A stretch of DNA of 64,000 bases from NCBI RefSeq assembly GCF_040807025.1, contig NC_090982.1, positions 52,001,112 to 52,065,111 of the forward strand. Direction: 5' to 3'. Source of the stretch: Struthio camelus (lineage: Eukaryota > Chordata > Aves > Struthioniformes > Struthionidae). Below, one piece after another: positions 47,796 to 59,706 of the stretch; the first letter of the stretch is position 1, and each line of letters starts with the position of its first letter. The position numbers and the translations under genes are program-made. The notes under the pieces are model-generated. The model saw only the letters and a program-made list of their open reading frames with translations. It did no database searches and was not told the origin of the DNA.

Positions 47796-50111
47796 CCGCG
47801 GGCAGCTGGAGGTGAGTGTTCAGTGCCACACTGAGCGCTGTTCATTCAGGAGAAAACCTATTCTAGGCACATCTGCAGCATAATATGAGACTGAGGAGAG
47901 TTTAAAAACAGCTGCCGCTATACAGCCAAATCTTTAATACTATTGCAAATACACATAATGAGAGACCTGCCCCCAAGAGACTTCAGTCAAAAAAATAACT
48001 GCAATTTAGCTGTACCCTAAGGCACTTAACACAAGATTGGGTGCTGCCAATTAGTAGACCCTGACTGCACCTGGCCCATGTGCATCGCCAGTGGGCTCCC
48101 TCAGATGACTGTGTGTACAGAGGATTTCCGTCATTATGTAGCTGCGCAGAAGAAGACGGACTTTGACTTTGTGAGGCGTAAGAAGGGTCTGTGCTATGCT
48201 TGCTGTGCAGCATGTTGTAGAGCTCGTCCTACCACGAGTACCAGAATGAGCTAGAGCAGCCTGCAGCCTTATCCTCGGTAGGGATTACTGCAGCTCTGTG
48301 TTGTGGCTCTACCCATGCTAGGCCATTTAGATAAATTCACCTATCAGTACATATCCTACAGCCTGCAATGTTATCTATGTTAGACTACTGCTTGTCTGCA
48401 CATCTAGTGCTTGTTCTTCAGTGCATATGTTTATGTAGGGGTGTACGTGAGCAGTGAGCTTCTGAGAGCTTGCGTATAGGCATGGATAGGAGGATGTAGC
48501 ACTTAAAAACTGCTAATAAAGGACAAGTTAGTTCACTCATTTCTTTGAGAAGTCCAAGCCACGAGAATTCAAGAATCACTAAAACTATGCATACCGCCAG
48601 ATTGTTCCAGCTTGTTATCGTGGCTAAAGGAATCACAGGCCAGGTGGGATGTATCAGGCTGATTTTTTTATTTCTTGTGTGCTGGACCCAGGCTGTAAAT
48701 CCTGTTGACGGCCATATATCCCTGCATTAGTTATGCAGTATTTTTCCAAAGCAATTTCTACAAGAGCTGAGGAAGACCCTCTATTTACTGCTACCTCTGC
48801 CTGTTCAGCAAACTTAAGTATCCAGCTAAACGGTTATTTTTCTGAATACTTCTGATTTTCATTATACTTTCTCCTTTTCAGTTTTCTTTCTTTCTTTATA
48901 TAGTTTCTCTCTTTTGCCCTTAAAAGAAAAGATATTATACTAGGTGGATGTGCTGGCTTTACCTGAAAACTTCTCAGTCAGATGATAGAAGCAGCTAACA
49001 GTTTTGCATACTCTGTACTGTACGGAGTGTGTTTATGCATTCATCATATTCATATATGTTTATTAACCATCTTCAGGAAGATTAACTGCTTTTATCTTTT
49101 TCTTTCCTGAAGTATTTATATATAAAGCATGCCCAAAGTATTTAGCCAGAGTACCATATAATTTTATGTATGAATTGCAACATCCCTTGCTGCAAAGCCT
49201 GTTTTACATCAACATTCAAATGTGTTTGCTTCAGTCAGTTTATGACAGGATCCACTCCACCGCAGTGTAGTCTGTCCTTAACTATTCCCAAATTTTGCCT
49301 GTCCCCAAATGAGGATTCTGTTGCCGCCTGGCCAGCCTCTTCCACTTAGAGTCTTTGGCCTGACACTGAAAACTAGCCTGAGGGAGGGACCAGGAGCAAG
49401 GAAATTCAGAAAGCCAGCATCTCCTGTAGCTGCATTAATTTGGCAAGCGTGAGACAAACAGTGTAGCTTGGGGAAGAAAGCACCTGAGTGGCAATGAAGT
49501 CTGTACTGGATTTGCTGAGTGACTGGTATATTCAGGTTAGTCTCAAACACATGTACAATAATCAGAAGCACTGTCCGTTGGTTTCACTCCTACATCAGCC
49601 TTCCTCACCAAAACCGACGTTGAGTGAAAAAGCTCTTTCACCAGCTGTCAGTGTCAATGTCAGTTTGGCAAATTTCTATCCTTTTTTGGTTTTAAACCAC
49701 AATCCTAGAAACGCATGGTGGCCTCTTTTCACCATCTGGCATGTGAAAAGGAAAAAAAAGGACACTTAGAGACATTTGTTCTGAAGTACATTTGAAAAAA
49801 CCTTACTCTGTGGTATAAAAAGGATGCAATATAAGAACTTGAAGAGCAGCAAAGTGTAGAAGAGCATGAAAAAGAGAAGACGCAGCTTCCCTTAATTTAC
49901 TAGTTATCCTAGTAAACCGTGCATAGTCAGAATTGTGTCTAGACACTTAGAGAGCCTTTGCATATTGAATAGCACTTTTTACCAGATACAGGATTAGAGG
50001 ATCAGTGAAAGATATTTAACCAAAACTAAACGTTTCACAGCAACAAATTGCAGACTAGAACAAAAAAAGACAGTGGTTTCACATTCTGGCAGCCAAGGAT
50101 GGAGGAATTCC

Positions 50112-50142
50112 TGAGATAATTCTGCAACAGGGAATTATCTCA
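50112..50142. repeat. Hairpin, 11-bp perfect stem, 9-base loop
   Basis: TGAGATAATTC (50112-50122) pairs with GAATTATCTCA (50132-50142). Each arm carries a GATA core, so it may also be read as two inverted GATA sites 10-20 bp apart. It is too short for a microRNA precursor. Confidence 0.85.
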
Positions 50143-50574
50143 TGATAGCACACAAAAACAGGATCTTCCAAGAGACAAGAAATTTCCTCCGCCGCTAATA
50201 TGGCTGCATTTCTTGGCATCAGGTCCCCAGATCTGGCTTGCAAAAGATTTGTTTTCAGTGAAAAAAACTGTGCAAATATTCCAGTAAGTTTTCATCCTCA
50301 GAAGACATGGCAGTAACAGGGAGGGGAGGAGTTCCGAGTTAGCTTTAAACTAGCTAGGCTGGACACTGCAGCCAAACTAGCGGGGAGCATAGGACTGCCT
50401 GCAAAAATCAAAACCTACCAGAAAAGCTCAGTGAACTGGCTGATTCCCAGCCAGAATTTCTACTGCAGAAACACAATTAGTTGCGTCTGAGCTAGCTTTA
50501 TATTTTATAGCTGGCATATGTCTGCATTACATGGCAGCCAGCTCTTGGACTGCAGCGTAGACGTGAGTGAAGCT

Positions 50575-50640
50575 GCAAGTTCACGAGTAATGCCACTGAA
50601 CTCAGTGGACCTGTTCCCAAGCTGCACATCAGGGTCATGG
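50575..50640. repeat. Fragment resembling the same ancient sauropsid repeat
   Basis: The words 'cacgagtaatgccactgaac', 'tcagtggacctgttcc' and 'ctgcacatcagggtcatgg' follow the order of 'cacgagtaatcccattgact', 'tcaatgggactactc' and 'gttgcaggatcggg'. This is the best of the five short fragments together with the one at 5651. It is noncoding. Confidence 0.35.
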
Positions 50641-51174
50641 TGAGTCCTCTCGGGACCAGCGGCTCTAAAGGTTACCTACCAGTCAGGGCAAAAGAAAGTA
50701 GAAATTTCCTAACATTTCGCAGATGTCACTGCCACAGGTTTGCTCAGAAAGTACAATGCCAAACTGTCTCTTTGCTGGTGCTTTCACTGCAGGCATTCTG
50801 CGGAAGTAAAAATATATTTATTTGCCGAAATGTCCTTGAGAATCACTCTTTCAACATGTTTTCCACCCTAGTAAACTGACTTCATTTTGGTTTTATCCAA
50901 GTTATATATTCCCCTACTTTGTTTATGAGACATTACGAGGGATAACGTAAGCAGCCTTCTAATAATCAAGAGACAGCAGCCACTTGGTCCCTTTGCATAT
51001 CAAAGTCTGTTTTGCAATTTTCCATGATGGATATATGTTGGCTGGTTTTAATCCACCTTATTGTTCTCTAGGTGCTTATAAAATGCTTGTTAGATAGCTG
51101 TGAGTAAGAATTTAGACAGATATAAAATCAACATGGCATACATCAAATGGATTTGAAATGATTAATTGACAGGC

Positions 51175-52140
51175 ATCACAGTGAAGTAGGTAACGGGGAT
51201 TCCTTTCTGAGTGGGTGTACTTCCACAGCCATCCCGCAGGGATCGGTACTTGGCTCTAACCTGTTTAACATTTTAATTGGCTGAGATGATAGAAAGTAAA
51301 AATTCACTGACAAAAGCTACAGAAATGGAAGGAGTGATAGTGGAAGGACAGAGCATGTGACCTGGATTAGCTAATTAGCTGGAGAAAGGCAAATGTGGTT
51401 TTGCATAAAGCCCAGATTTAAAGGGAAATAAATGTGTGCAATGCTTACAGTAGGGTGAACTCTGTTCTGTGAAGCAGAAACTCTGAAAAGGATCAGAAAT
51501 CACGGCGGATAACGCTCAACGTGACTTCCCAGCACACTGCGTGACCAAAAGGGCTAAGATAGAGAAGATAATCCTTCAGTGTATAAACTGGAGAACACCA
51601 AGGAAAAGAAAGAAGATTATATTCCTCCTACATTTGGTCCTAGAGTAATTCTGGTAGCATGATGAGTCCAATTTGGTTGCGCATGGCACTGAAAAAAGCA
51701 GAAAGGGTTCTCAGAAGTGCTTTGAGTTTGATTAGGGGGATAGAAGGCAGGGCTTAAACTGAAAGTCCCAAGGAGGTTGAATTACGGAGTTTATTAAAGA
51801 GAAGTTTTAAGTGGAAATAGCTCCAAGATGAAAAAAAATTCTAACATCAACCTCTTCAAAACAGGAGGCAAACGCATTTAAAAGTTTGAAAGCTGAAGCT
51901 ATAAAAATTCAGACTAGAAATAAGGTCAAAACTGTTACTGGGAATGAGAAATATTAGTTAGAAAATGTATAAGATTTGTGGTGGATTCCCTGTCACTGGG
52001 AAATTGTATTTAAAAGTGACTTCCCTTCGTATATATTCTGAGGCAAACAGCATCTAACTCATGGAATTATTTGGTTTGTCATAGATAAGCATGTCATAGA
52101 AAAGTCTTTCACAATAGACCTTTCTAATTTTACATATGCT
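51175..52140 (+). mobile_element. Ancient, decayed CR1/L3-like LINE (C-terminal RT part plus 3' end)
   Basis: A degenerate LINE fragment of about 0.95 kb. At 51231-51278 one frame reads IPQGSVLGSNLFNILI, the conserved reverse-transcriptase segment usually written as GVPQGSVLGPxLFNI; the residues just before it (SGCTSTA) also fit. Further on come blocks in the right order for a sauropsid CR1/L3-like element: the 'ccaaaagggctaa' block near 51546, 'ctgaagctataaaaattcag' near 51893, 'tggtggattccctgtcactg' near 51979, and a worn 3' end near 52115-52140 related to 'cacaatggtcccttctggcc'. Frameshifts and stops are everywhere, so it is long dead. Divergence is far greater than in the CR1 tail near 6.2 kb, so it is an old insertion. 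The exact limits are uncertain, especially at the right end. Confidence 0.75.
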
Positions 52141-52714
52141 GAAAATTCAAGAGTAAGTGGAAAAGTATTATAAAATTTTTCCGAAAGATCTCTTGAGATT
52201 TTCCCCTCTGCCTGTAAGCATATGCAACCATGCATACAAGCAGGTTTTCTTGGACGAAGGGAGGTAGGAGAACAGAAAGTGTAAATATTGTAGCCTCCAC
52301 AGATCGTTGAAACTTTGGGTTTGCCAGCTGTCTAAATGATTTTGAAAGTCTCAGACGTATCCCTATTCCGAACCTGTAGGGGTATGTTCTCCACTGTGAT
52401 TCTAAAATATCTGTTACTAACCACAGGGAAAATGTCTGGTTACTTTCAGCACACACGGACTGCAATCCTTTGGTGAAAGTTCAGTATGACAAAAACATAA
52501 AAAGTGCACTCAGAGTTTAGTATAGTATCAGTTCACATTGTATTCCTTAGAAAATATACATCTATATATAGAGAGCAAAAAGAAAAGAAATTAGGACTGT
52601 TGGCTATTGGGCCTACTGGGATATTTCTTTTCATAAGAATGAAGAGTGTTATTTACCTTCCATACTGTCATGGGAAGCTAACTTCTCCAGTTAACCACAC
52701 GTAACAACTGAGTT

Positions 52715-53050
52715 ATCCGGGCACCGGTGCTTAAAGCAGCTTTGCGCAGATAAGGTCTAAGACCTTCTTCGGCATCAGCATTTAATTAAATGCTGTCAAT
52801 CGGCCTTTGCCTTGACTTTGATTATCTGAATTTCAGCTGCCTTGAGGGAGAATAATACAGAAGTTTATTACTCGCTATTCCACATCTGTTGCAGTTTAAA
52901 AGATTCAGTTGCCAAGAATTTTACGAAGCATCACTTAGTAATTATTCAGGAAATGATTAGTCAATACATTATAGGCCAGTGCAGCCTCTGTAGCCCATCT
53001 CGCTACAATATAGTCTCCTGAAGGTTATTATTATGCAAATTTACACTAGT
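52715..53050. promoter_or_regulatory. Candidate enhancer with three perfect inverted repeats
   Basis: Three palindromes lie within 75 bp: GCACCGGTGC (52721-52730), AAGGTC-TAA-GACCTT (52752-52766; also readable as an AGGTCT inverted repeat like a nuclear-receptor site) and CAGCATTTAATTAAATGCTG (52776-52795, 20 bp, a paired homeodomain-type site). They are followed by CTTTGATTATCTG (TCF/LEF- and GATA-like, near 52815), AGTAATTATTC (near 52938), and TTATGCAAATT (octamer, near 53032). No repeat is recognised. This is the strongest regulatory candidate in the window, but the role is inferred from motifs, not shown. Confidence 0.4.
52776..52795. promoter_or_regulatory. 20-bp perfect palindrome around TTTAATTAAA
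   Basis: CAGCATTTAATTAAATGCTG is exactly self-complementary over 20 bp, and the bases outside it no longer pair. TAATTA at the centre is the core of antennapedia- and paired-class homeodomains, and the flanking CAGCATTT/AAATGCTG arms extend the symmetry beyond what a single dimer site needs. Confidence 0.85.
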
Positions 53051-53819
53051 ATCTACTGAGGCCATGTGCATGCTTTTGCTGCATCTGCTGCAGTGTCTTC
53101 TCTCCAAGGAGAAAGGAAGACCTTGCTTCTGTACTGAGAAAAAAACAGCTAATAAAGTCTTGGCCACGTTTTACAGAAACCACACGGAGGTCTGCGCCAG
53201 AAGAGCGAAATGGCAGTCTCTGCCCTTCAGTTTGCATTCCATGAAGTACATACGTGCTATTATAAGGCAAGGGAGAGTTGATGTGCTGTCATTTACACAG
53301 CTGTAGATGAAATGTTGCTTTACAAGTATTCCTAAACCAGCAAGTTTTGTAGGATGCTAACACTGACTCTGGCATCAGGGCCAAATATTTGTGCAATTTT
53401 ATTCCCCTAGCAAAAAATTCCCCCACATGCTGTTTTACTTGGATGTGGTAATCTTCTCCACCTAGACCAAATGGTTATGCTTCTGCGTTTTGCTGTGCTG
53501 CTTCTTCCAGAGGCAGCTGCATTTCCTTGACAGAGGGAGCGCTTCCAAAATATTAGTGTCTGAAGCACGTTTGCCTCCATCAAGATGAATGATGTTAATG
53601 TACGAATTGCAGTGGAGAGCAATATCACATTTTATGCATTGTCTCTGAGGGCAGTTGGTCTAATGGGATTCAATAAAACAAAAAATATTTTAGAAATAGC
53701 AGACCATACTGAGCGTAGTTTTTCTTTTTTCTCCCGCCTTGGCTTGTGCATCTCCTCCTGGGGGAGGCTCCTATGCCTTTCTGGGTCAACAAACCCCAGA
53801 AGATGAGACCAGACAAGAA

Positions 53820-54060
53820 AAACAACTGTTTTTCTTTACTTTTTTCTGTAATCTATTTTCCATGAAGTTATAAAAAGTCTGATTTCACCCACTTTTCCTT
53901 TCTTTTCTCTTCTTCCATTTAACTCTCAACATCATTGCTTTCTCTTTCCCTCACAAAGTCATTTAGGTTTGACACGTCTCCTTCTTTGCTCTTCCTTGTC
54001 TCATTGTTCTCTTTTAGATTTTTTTTCCTGTTCTACCACATGCTCTTGGTAGCTATGTCA
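53820..54060 (+). repeat. Pyrimidine-rich (T/C) tract
   Basis: About 240 bp are dominated by T and C on the plus strand, with many TTTCTTT and CTTTCCCTC words. This composition explains the 114-codon hydrophobic open frame at 53935-54279, which is rich in Leu, Phe and Ser. Such tracts can form triplex DNA; no gene is implied. Confidence 0.75.
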
Positions 54061-56134
54061 TTATATCTCAATATTTGTCTTTTATCCTTTTGGCCTACGC
54101 TCTTCCATCCACTCTGCCCACGGCGTTGTTTGGACTGCCCCTTTCCTCCCTGTCTTCCCAAAGCAGCATGCACAGTGGTGACAGGGGGAAAGAAAGCAGC
54201 GGGGCTGCAATGGGACAGAAAGTGGCAGCAAAATGGATATGCAGCATACGCTGCTATCCTTGCCTGCTATTTCTGGTAAAGGAGGAGGTGCTGAGCTAAT
54301 GAGTTCCCTTGGATTTGGCAGGGCAAGCACCCCGGTGCCTTACAGAATAGTCTTCCTTAAACTGCTCCCGCTGATCATTTTTAGTCTACGTCCAACATTT
54401 CCTGTGAACTAGCACGTGGAAAGCCAAGAGCTATACACCCAGCTCCGCGGCAGACGCCGGCAGGTGGAGAGCGCGCAGACTAGGCGCCTGTTCTCCACCT
54501 CTGTCTGCAGTCCGCAGCGTGGCAGAACTTCCCTGAATTACATCAACTTTTATAAGCTTTTAAGAATTTTAAGAGCCTGGGGCTGTTTTGCCTGCACCAC
54601 CACAGGGCACTGCAGCCACTCTTCCTTTTCCACTCCCTAGCTCATCATAACCCATGCCAGAGACTGCCATGGCCAGTGCCACCGTGACATGGCAGATATC
54701 AGGTAGCAAATGCCTTCCTGTGAGTGGACTTAGGAAGAGCCATTCCTGTTCCTTTATGCCACCAAAATGGTACAGAGCTAGGGCAGAAACTTCAACTATT
54801 GTATTTTAATTAGGCAGTTTTCTCAACTCAGTTTACTTCTTATTTGTACTGGAAGTTATCAAAATTATAGGGGTCCTTCAGAGGTAAAGTTCAATGGTTA
54901 GAGACAATCTTTACTTTTCAAGTAACTGTGCTGGAGCCAATTTTAACCTAGACAATTGAAATAAGATTCTGCTGTCTGATTACAGGATGAAAAAGTGAAT
55001 GGTAACAATTATTTACTGTTAAATGCTAATAAGAAGGTCCACAGTACCTACACCTTGATAGCTATCTACGCAAGAGTCTTCAAAAATAGCTGGCTCTTTA
55101 AAGGAGTTGTCTGTATCCCATGTTAACATATGTGCTTTGATACACATCACATATAGTGATTTCTTTCTAAAAGATTAATAAAAGTTATAGTGATACATCA
55201 GCTGGCAAAATCCAAAATACTCTTAAGCAAAGAAAAATCTGGAGGTTTTTTGCAGTTATCTTCTGCTTAAAACCTTCTCATAGATCTTGCACATGCAAAA
55301 CTAATTGGCTTCTGTGGGAGGTTTGACACCCACAAAATTCAGGCTTATTCCCTGTAAAGATATAAAGAAATATTAATTTTCCAATGTGCAGGGTAGTAGT
55401 ACTTCTTGAATAGGAAAGCTGAACATTGTTTCAGGAAAATAAATCAACCATTTTTCTCATGTTCATCTATGCACAGTGCAAGTCACCTCTAAAACTGGGT
55501 CTTTATTTCCTCCTTCTTTCATCTTAGGAATGCGCAATGTGCAAAGGAGCCAAATCTATGGCAATGAGGAGTCCCTATTTCCCTGGCAGCTCTGAAAATC
55601 AGAGTCTTGGACAATGCTTACATCAACGGCAGAGGTTCCCATGCATTTAGTGAGAACAGTCATTGGTCTTATATTTGCAAGATATAAAAGGGCCTATTGA
55701 TTTTGTGCTGCCATTTTTGCATACCTGGCACTTTAAGAGGTTAGTCAAAATATGCTTTTGATAAGACATCTGTGACATATCTACTATTTTTATATTCTCT
55801 ACTTCTATCATTATAGTCAGGTCCAAATTACAGACTTGAAAAGTACTACAGGAATGATTCGTTTTGTACAAGAGAATGGGTTAGTTTTATGGAAAGAGGG
55901 TGGAAAAATCGGCATATTTTATCTTCTCTCACAGGGACATCATTCGTTACCTGCTTGTGCTAACACTCAGGCTGAGCAGGCAGGATTTCCCTTGGGTGGG
56001 CATGGAACTGTAGGACCCAAAGTTAAAGAATCTGAACATTCGTACATGCATGTACAAACGGCATAGCTAAGCGCCAGCATTACATGATATGCTGTGATTA
56101 AAGACATGATTAGGCTTTGAGAAGTAAGCAGCTA

Positions 56135-56275
56135 CTTTCACAGAAAGCAATTAAAGTAGAAAAGCTAAATGATTTGACCAAAGACTCTTGGCAGAAATGC
56201 AGGAAGAGTGACTAGGGGGTGACACCGTTTTGAACTCCACACTTTGAACTCCAACACAGCCAATCACTTGTTAAA
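56135..56275 (+). mobile_element. Candidate MIR-like ancient SINE fragment
   Basis: The order of blocks follows the MIR core: 'tttcacagaaagcaattaaa', then 'agctaaatgatttgaccaaa', then 'ggcagaaatgcagga'. These parallel 'ttttacagatgaggaaactg', 'ggttaagtaacttgcccaag' and 'ggcagagccggga'. The right part contains a short direct repeat of TTTGAACTCCA (near 56229 and 56243) that is not part of the consensus. The copy is strongly diverged and noncoding. Confidence 0.4.
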
Positions 56276-59185
56276 TGAACACACTGAGGCCCTTAAGAGG
56301 TATGGATTATGAAAAGATAAGGGAGAGCATTTTCCACATAAAATATTTTATTCAACTGGACTTAACTCCAGCCATAAAGCTCTGCCTGTTACTTTTCCCT
56401 TACTGCAGTAGCAAAAAGAAAATGCTAATATTTTCACTTAACACAATTTCCATTCATACTTTCCTTGCTTAGCGTAAAGGCAAGGCAATGACAGCTGTAC
56501 AAATCAGACAACTTGTTTCCATGCTTTCACCCTGCTCTGGTGTCTGCTCATGCTAGATAGATTGCCTCAGTTCCTGCTTCTCGTCTTGCTCCTCCCTAGC
56601 ACAGAAAGACCCGCATCACCGAGACCAACAGCCGTCTAGCACACAGCTCTCAACTTCCCAAGTGAGGAGCATCCAAAACTGCTAATAAAGTCAGTGGAAG
56701 CTGCAGACTTTCTGGTAGATTTTCAAAGGCTGTTTTGTCTTGTGCTGTAGATACTAAGCAGGACTTATTGCTGCTTTTGCATACTTGGGAGGTTGTCGCT
56801 TCTGATGTGACTATAGGTACTTCAGAAACAATAAGCAAATATTTGAAGTATATTTTTATCTATCCCACTGGGAGAACAATTGTGAAAACATGCTAATTCC
56901 ACATGGCTTTTAGACAGCCTCCTTGAAACCCATGTCTTACCTATGGGTAAAGTATGATTAACATGATTATGTGCATTGTTAAGTTCCACGCTCGCAGTGC
57001 TGTATTAAACAAAAGATAAACCTCATCCAAGCGTTCTAAATCTGGAAGAGAGGTGCAGAGGTAGAAAACAGTGAGGAATCCAAGAGTTACTTTCTTTAAT
57101 TACAGTATAGTGAAAAATTCACTTTCTATGGGCAAATATGGAGTAAGAAAACTTGTTCACAAAGATGAGAAGTGATGGGAATGTTATGATTCGGTGAACT
57201 AGTCTGGAAGACAATGCTGCACTCCTTTTATTAACTTAAAAGTCACTGTCAAACTAACCTAAGACTGAAATAAAAATTGTTAGCTCCCTTTTTTGGTTCT
57301 GCTAAGGAATAACTTGAGAAGACAAAACAATTTTGAGACTCCAATTCTGGGACAAACAGTTTCTGTCGGATTTCCCCCTATTAAGCAATGATGATGAGGG
57401 AGGTCTCTAAATCTGTTTTTACCAAACTCTGTTTTTGTGAAGATGAAGCATTTGAAGAAAGAAAAAAGTTCTCTAAAAATCACTGCATATGGGAAATGTT
57501 GCACAATATTTAGGGTAGCATTCAGTTGCCTAATTACAGGCATTCAGTGCTATCTGAGATATCCAGTGATATCCCATCTGGCCTCTAGCTATTGCTCCAG
57601 AAAGGCACAAGTCTCACACTGGCTCTGAGTCATATCTGCCTGCCCTAGCAGACGTTTTGGATAGCCTTAGGTGTCTCCATTGGCACTAGATGTCTATATT
57701 CAGAAAAACAGAGTTCACCAGATAACCTCATGAAAAAGATGACAACTTTGCATAGCCACACTGTTACTCTTGTTCCACTTTTGACAGGCGCCTGCTATCG
57801 TGAGCTATGGTTACCGGCCTCACACACACATCAGACTATGGCTGAAGTAGCCCAACGGCTCACACTCAGCTTCTCTTTCCTGTGACCTTAGGGTGCAAAC
57901 ACTTCACTTTCATCATTTACAATGCATCACTCTTCCCTCTCCTCCCCACCTCTTATCCATCTAGACAGAAAGATGACAGATTAGTCCAACCAAGGTTGTG
58001 TCTCCTCCTGTATGCCTGGAGAGGTAACTGCTGCTGGTATGACTCCTAACTACTTCAGAGTCTTAGTCATCTTTGATCTTTTGGGCAACAATCTTATGCT
58101 AGGTGCTAAATGAAGAATACTCCTTTCCTTTATGACAGTACAACCTCATTAAAATTGACAGGATCGATGGCACAAACGTTCAGGATTTAGCTGAAATATA
58201 TAAGCTATTAGGAGATTAAGCAGCTTTGCACTCAAAAGGAATCTACCAGGATTTGAACTTTTACGTCCTTTTTGAAGAGGAATGTTCCCCTTGATATAGA
58301 GGAAGATTCAGCTGTGCTTTTCGGAGAAGTACATGTATAGCCAAACCAGCCAGTGTGTTCCTAAATACAGTTAAGGAAAGTCTCCAGCGGGAACTCTAGA
58401 GAGAGCTGGCGAGGTGACTATATATATAAATTTTTTAATCAATCAGTTTTTCCCTGATTCACTTCATATGCTGATTCGGGCATTTCCTAACTGATCAGTT
58501 CTCTGCCATTATTGCCATTAAGGTCTCTGACACTGGCAGCATCTCAGTCTCTCCTATGGCCCTTATGCCAACTAAACCTCCAGACTACTGAGATAACTGG
58601 ATAAAAAGCAAGAGCTGTCATATTTAGATGATGGGAGTGAGTTATTTATTCACCTGAAATTCCCCTGCCACAGAAAGATGAAGGCTCTATTTCTGGCTAT
58701 TTTTATACAGCGGAGCTTTTGGAATGGATTCCTGCGGCAGAACTGCAGCCCAGTTACTCAGGATTCGTACACAGTGGCCAATATTTAAAAACGGCCAGTT
58801 CTAGAGACAAAATTATTAAGAACATGTTCACATTACTCAGCTGAACATACTGGCATACAGGGAACATGGCAACATTACTGAAAAACACATCTCTGTGTTG
58901 CATACCACCCATACATACAACAGCTGTAAGAGAGGCTGGTGTAACAATTCAGAGGATCCTAATCTCAGCATGACACAGAAAATTGACTAGATAATATGAA
59001 AGAAGTAGAAATTCAAAGTTTTGTTTTCCATTTGGCCTGTTTCATTGGGTTTTTTGGCCACTGTCATGATTCATATTTTTTACTGGAAATCTTGACTTTT
59101 AAAATACTGTTGCTGCTCTCTCCTCATTCAGAGGGAAGAAGGGTAAGTCTTCTACATTTGTGAATAGTTAGCTGGCTGGGAAAAC

Positions 59186-59210
59186 TAACACTGAATGGTA
59201 ACACTGAATG
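59186..59210 (+). repeat. Tandem duplication, 13-bp unit, two copies
   Basis: TAACACTGAATG occurs at 59186-59197 and again at 59199-59210, separated by one G. Confidence 0.9.
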
Positions 59211-59634
59211 CTGCACAGGAGTCCAGATGAAACAGTAAGAAAAGCACAAAAGAACCAGGGACATTCCTATTCCAAAAATTACTGTAGGAATTCTTGGTGC
59301 CAGGAACAGAAGAATATTTCTATCTCCTCCAGTCCCATTGTGTGGGACCATTTGAAGGGCCTTGGTTGGTAGATGAGCCCATGTCGTCTTTCTCTGATCA
59401 GTTCTAACAAACCTTTTCCTATTTTTTCCGTGAATCTAAATGTTCATACAAAGGACTCATGCACAGCTGTTTATTTGATGAGGGGTCTATCATGTATCTC
59501 TTTCAAATCTCTGAGTATAGGAGAATCTATACTCGCTTAGGGTTTCCTTCAGTCTCAAGTCATTTGAAGAATAATCCCCCTAAAATGAAGGAAAATTTCT
59601 AACAGTATTTCCTATCACCCACCTCCCATCATAG

Positions 59635-59706
59635 CTTGGTAGGCATGACCTTGCAGGCTTACGAGCTTCACTTAAGCATTGAGGGCACTTCACTGCTGTC
59701 TTGCAG
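59635..59706 (+). other. Exon-like segment, 72 bp, open in one frame
   Basis: The segment is preceded by TTCCTATCACCCACC then TCCCATCATAG, a clear pyrimidine tract with AG, and ends with the ideal donor CAG|GTAAGT. Its length is a multiple of three. Of the three frames only the one starting at the second base is open (23 codons). No family is recognised. The last 20 bases before the donor (CACTGCTGTCTTGCAG) also look like an acceptor, so the right edge could instead be a recursive-splice site. Confidence 0.22.

Larger units (their letters stand above)
45376..51174. other. No gene seen
   Basis: Unique sequence with the regulatory candidate at 47120-47480, a possible SINE fragment near 46288, short old-repeat fragments and an 11-bp-stem hairpin at 50112. 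Open frames are all below 100 codons. Confidence 0.55.

Noticed and set aside
52130..52465. 111-codon open frame (minus)
   Set aside because: Begins at the end of the decayed LINE and runs into unique sequence; nothing recognisable in the peptide.
53935..54279. 114-codon hydrophobic frame that could suggest a membrane protein
   Set aside because: Its Leu/Phe/Ser content follows directly from the pyrimidine-rich tract it is read from.
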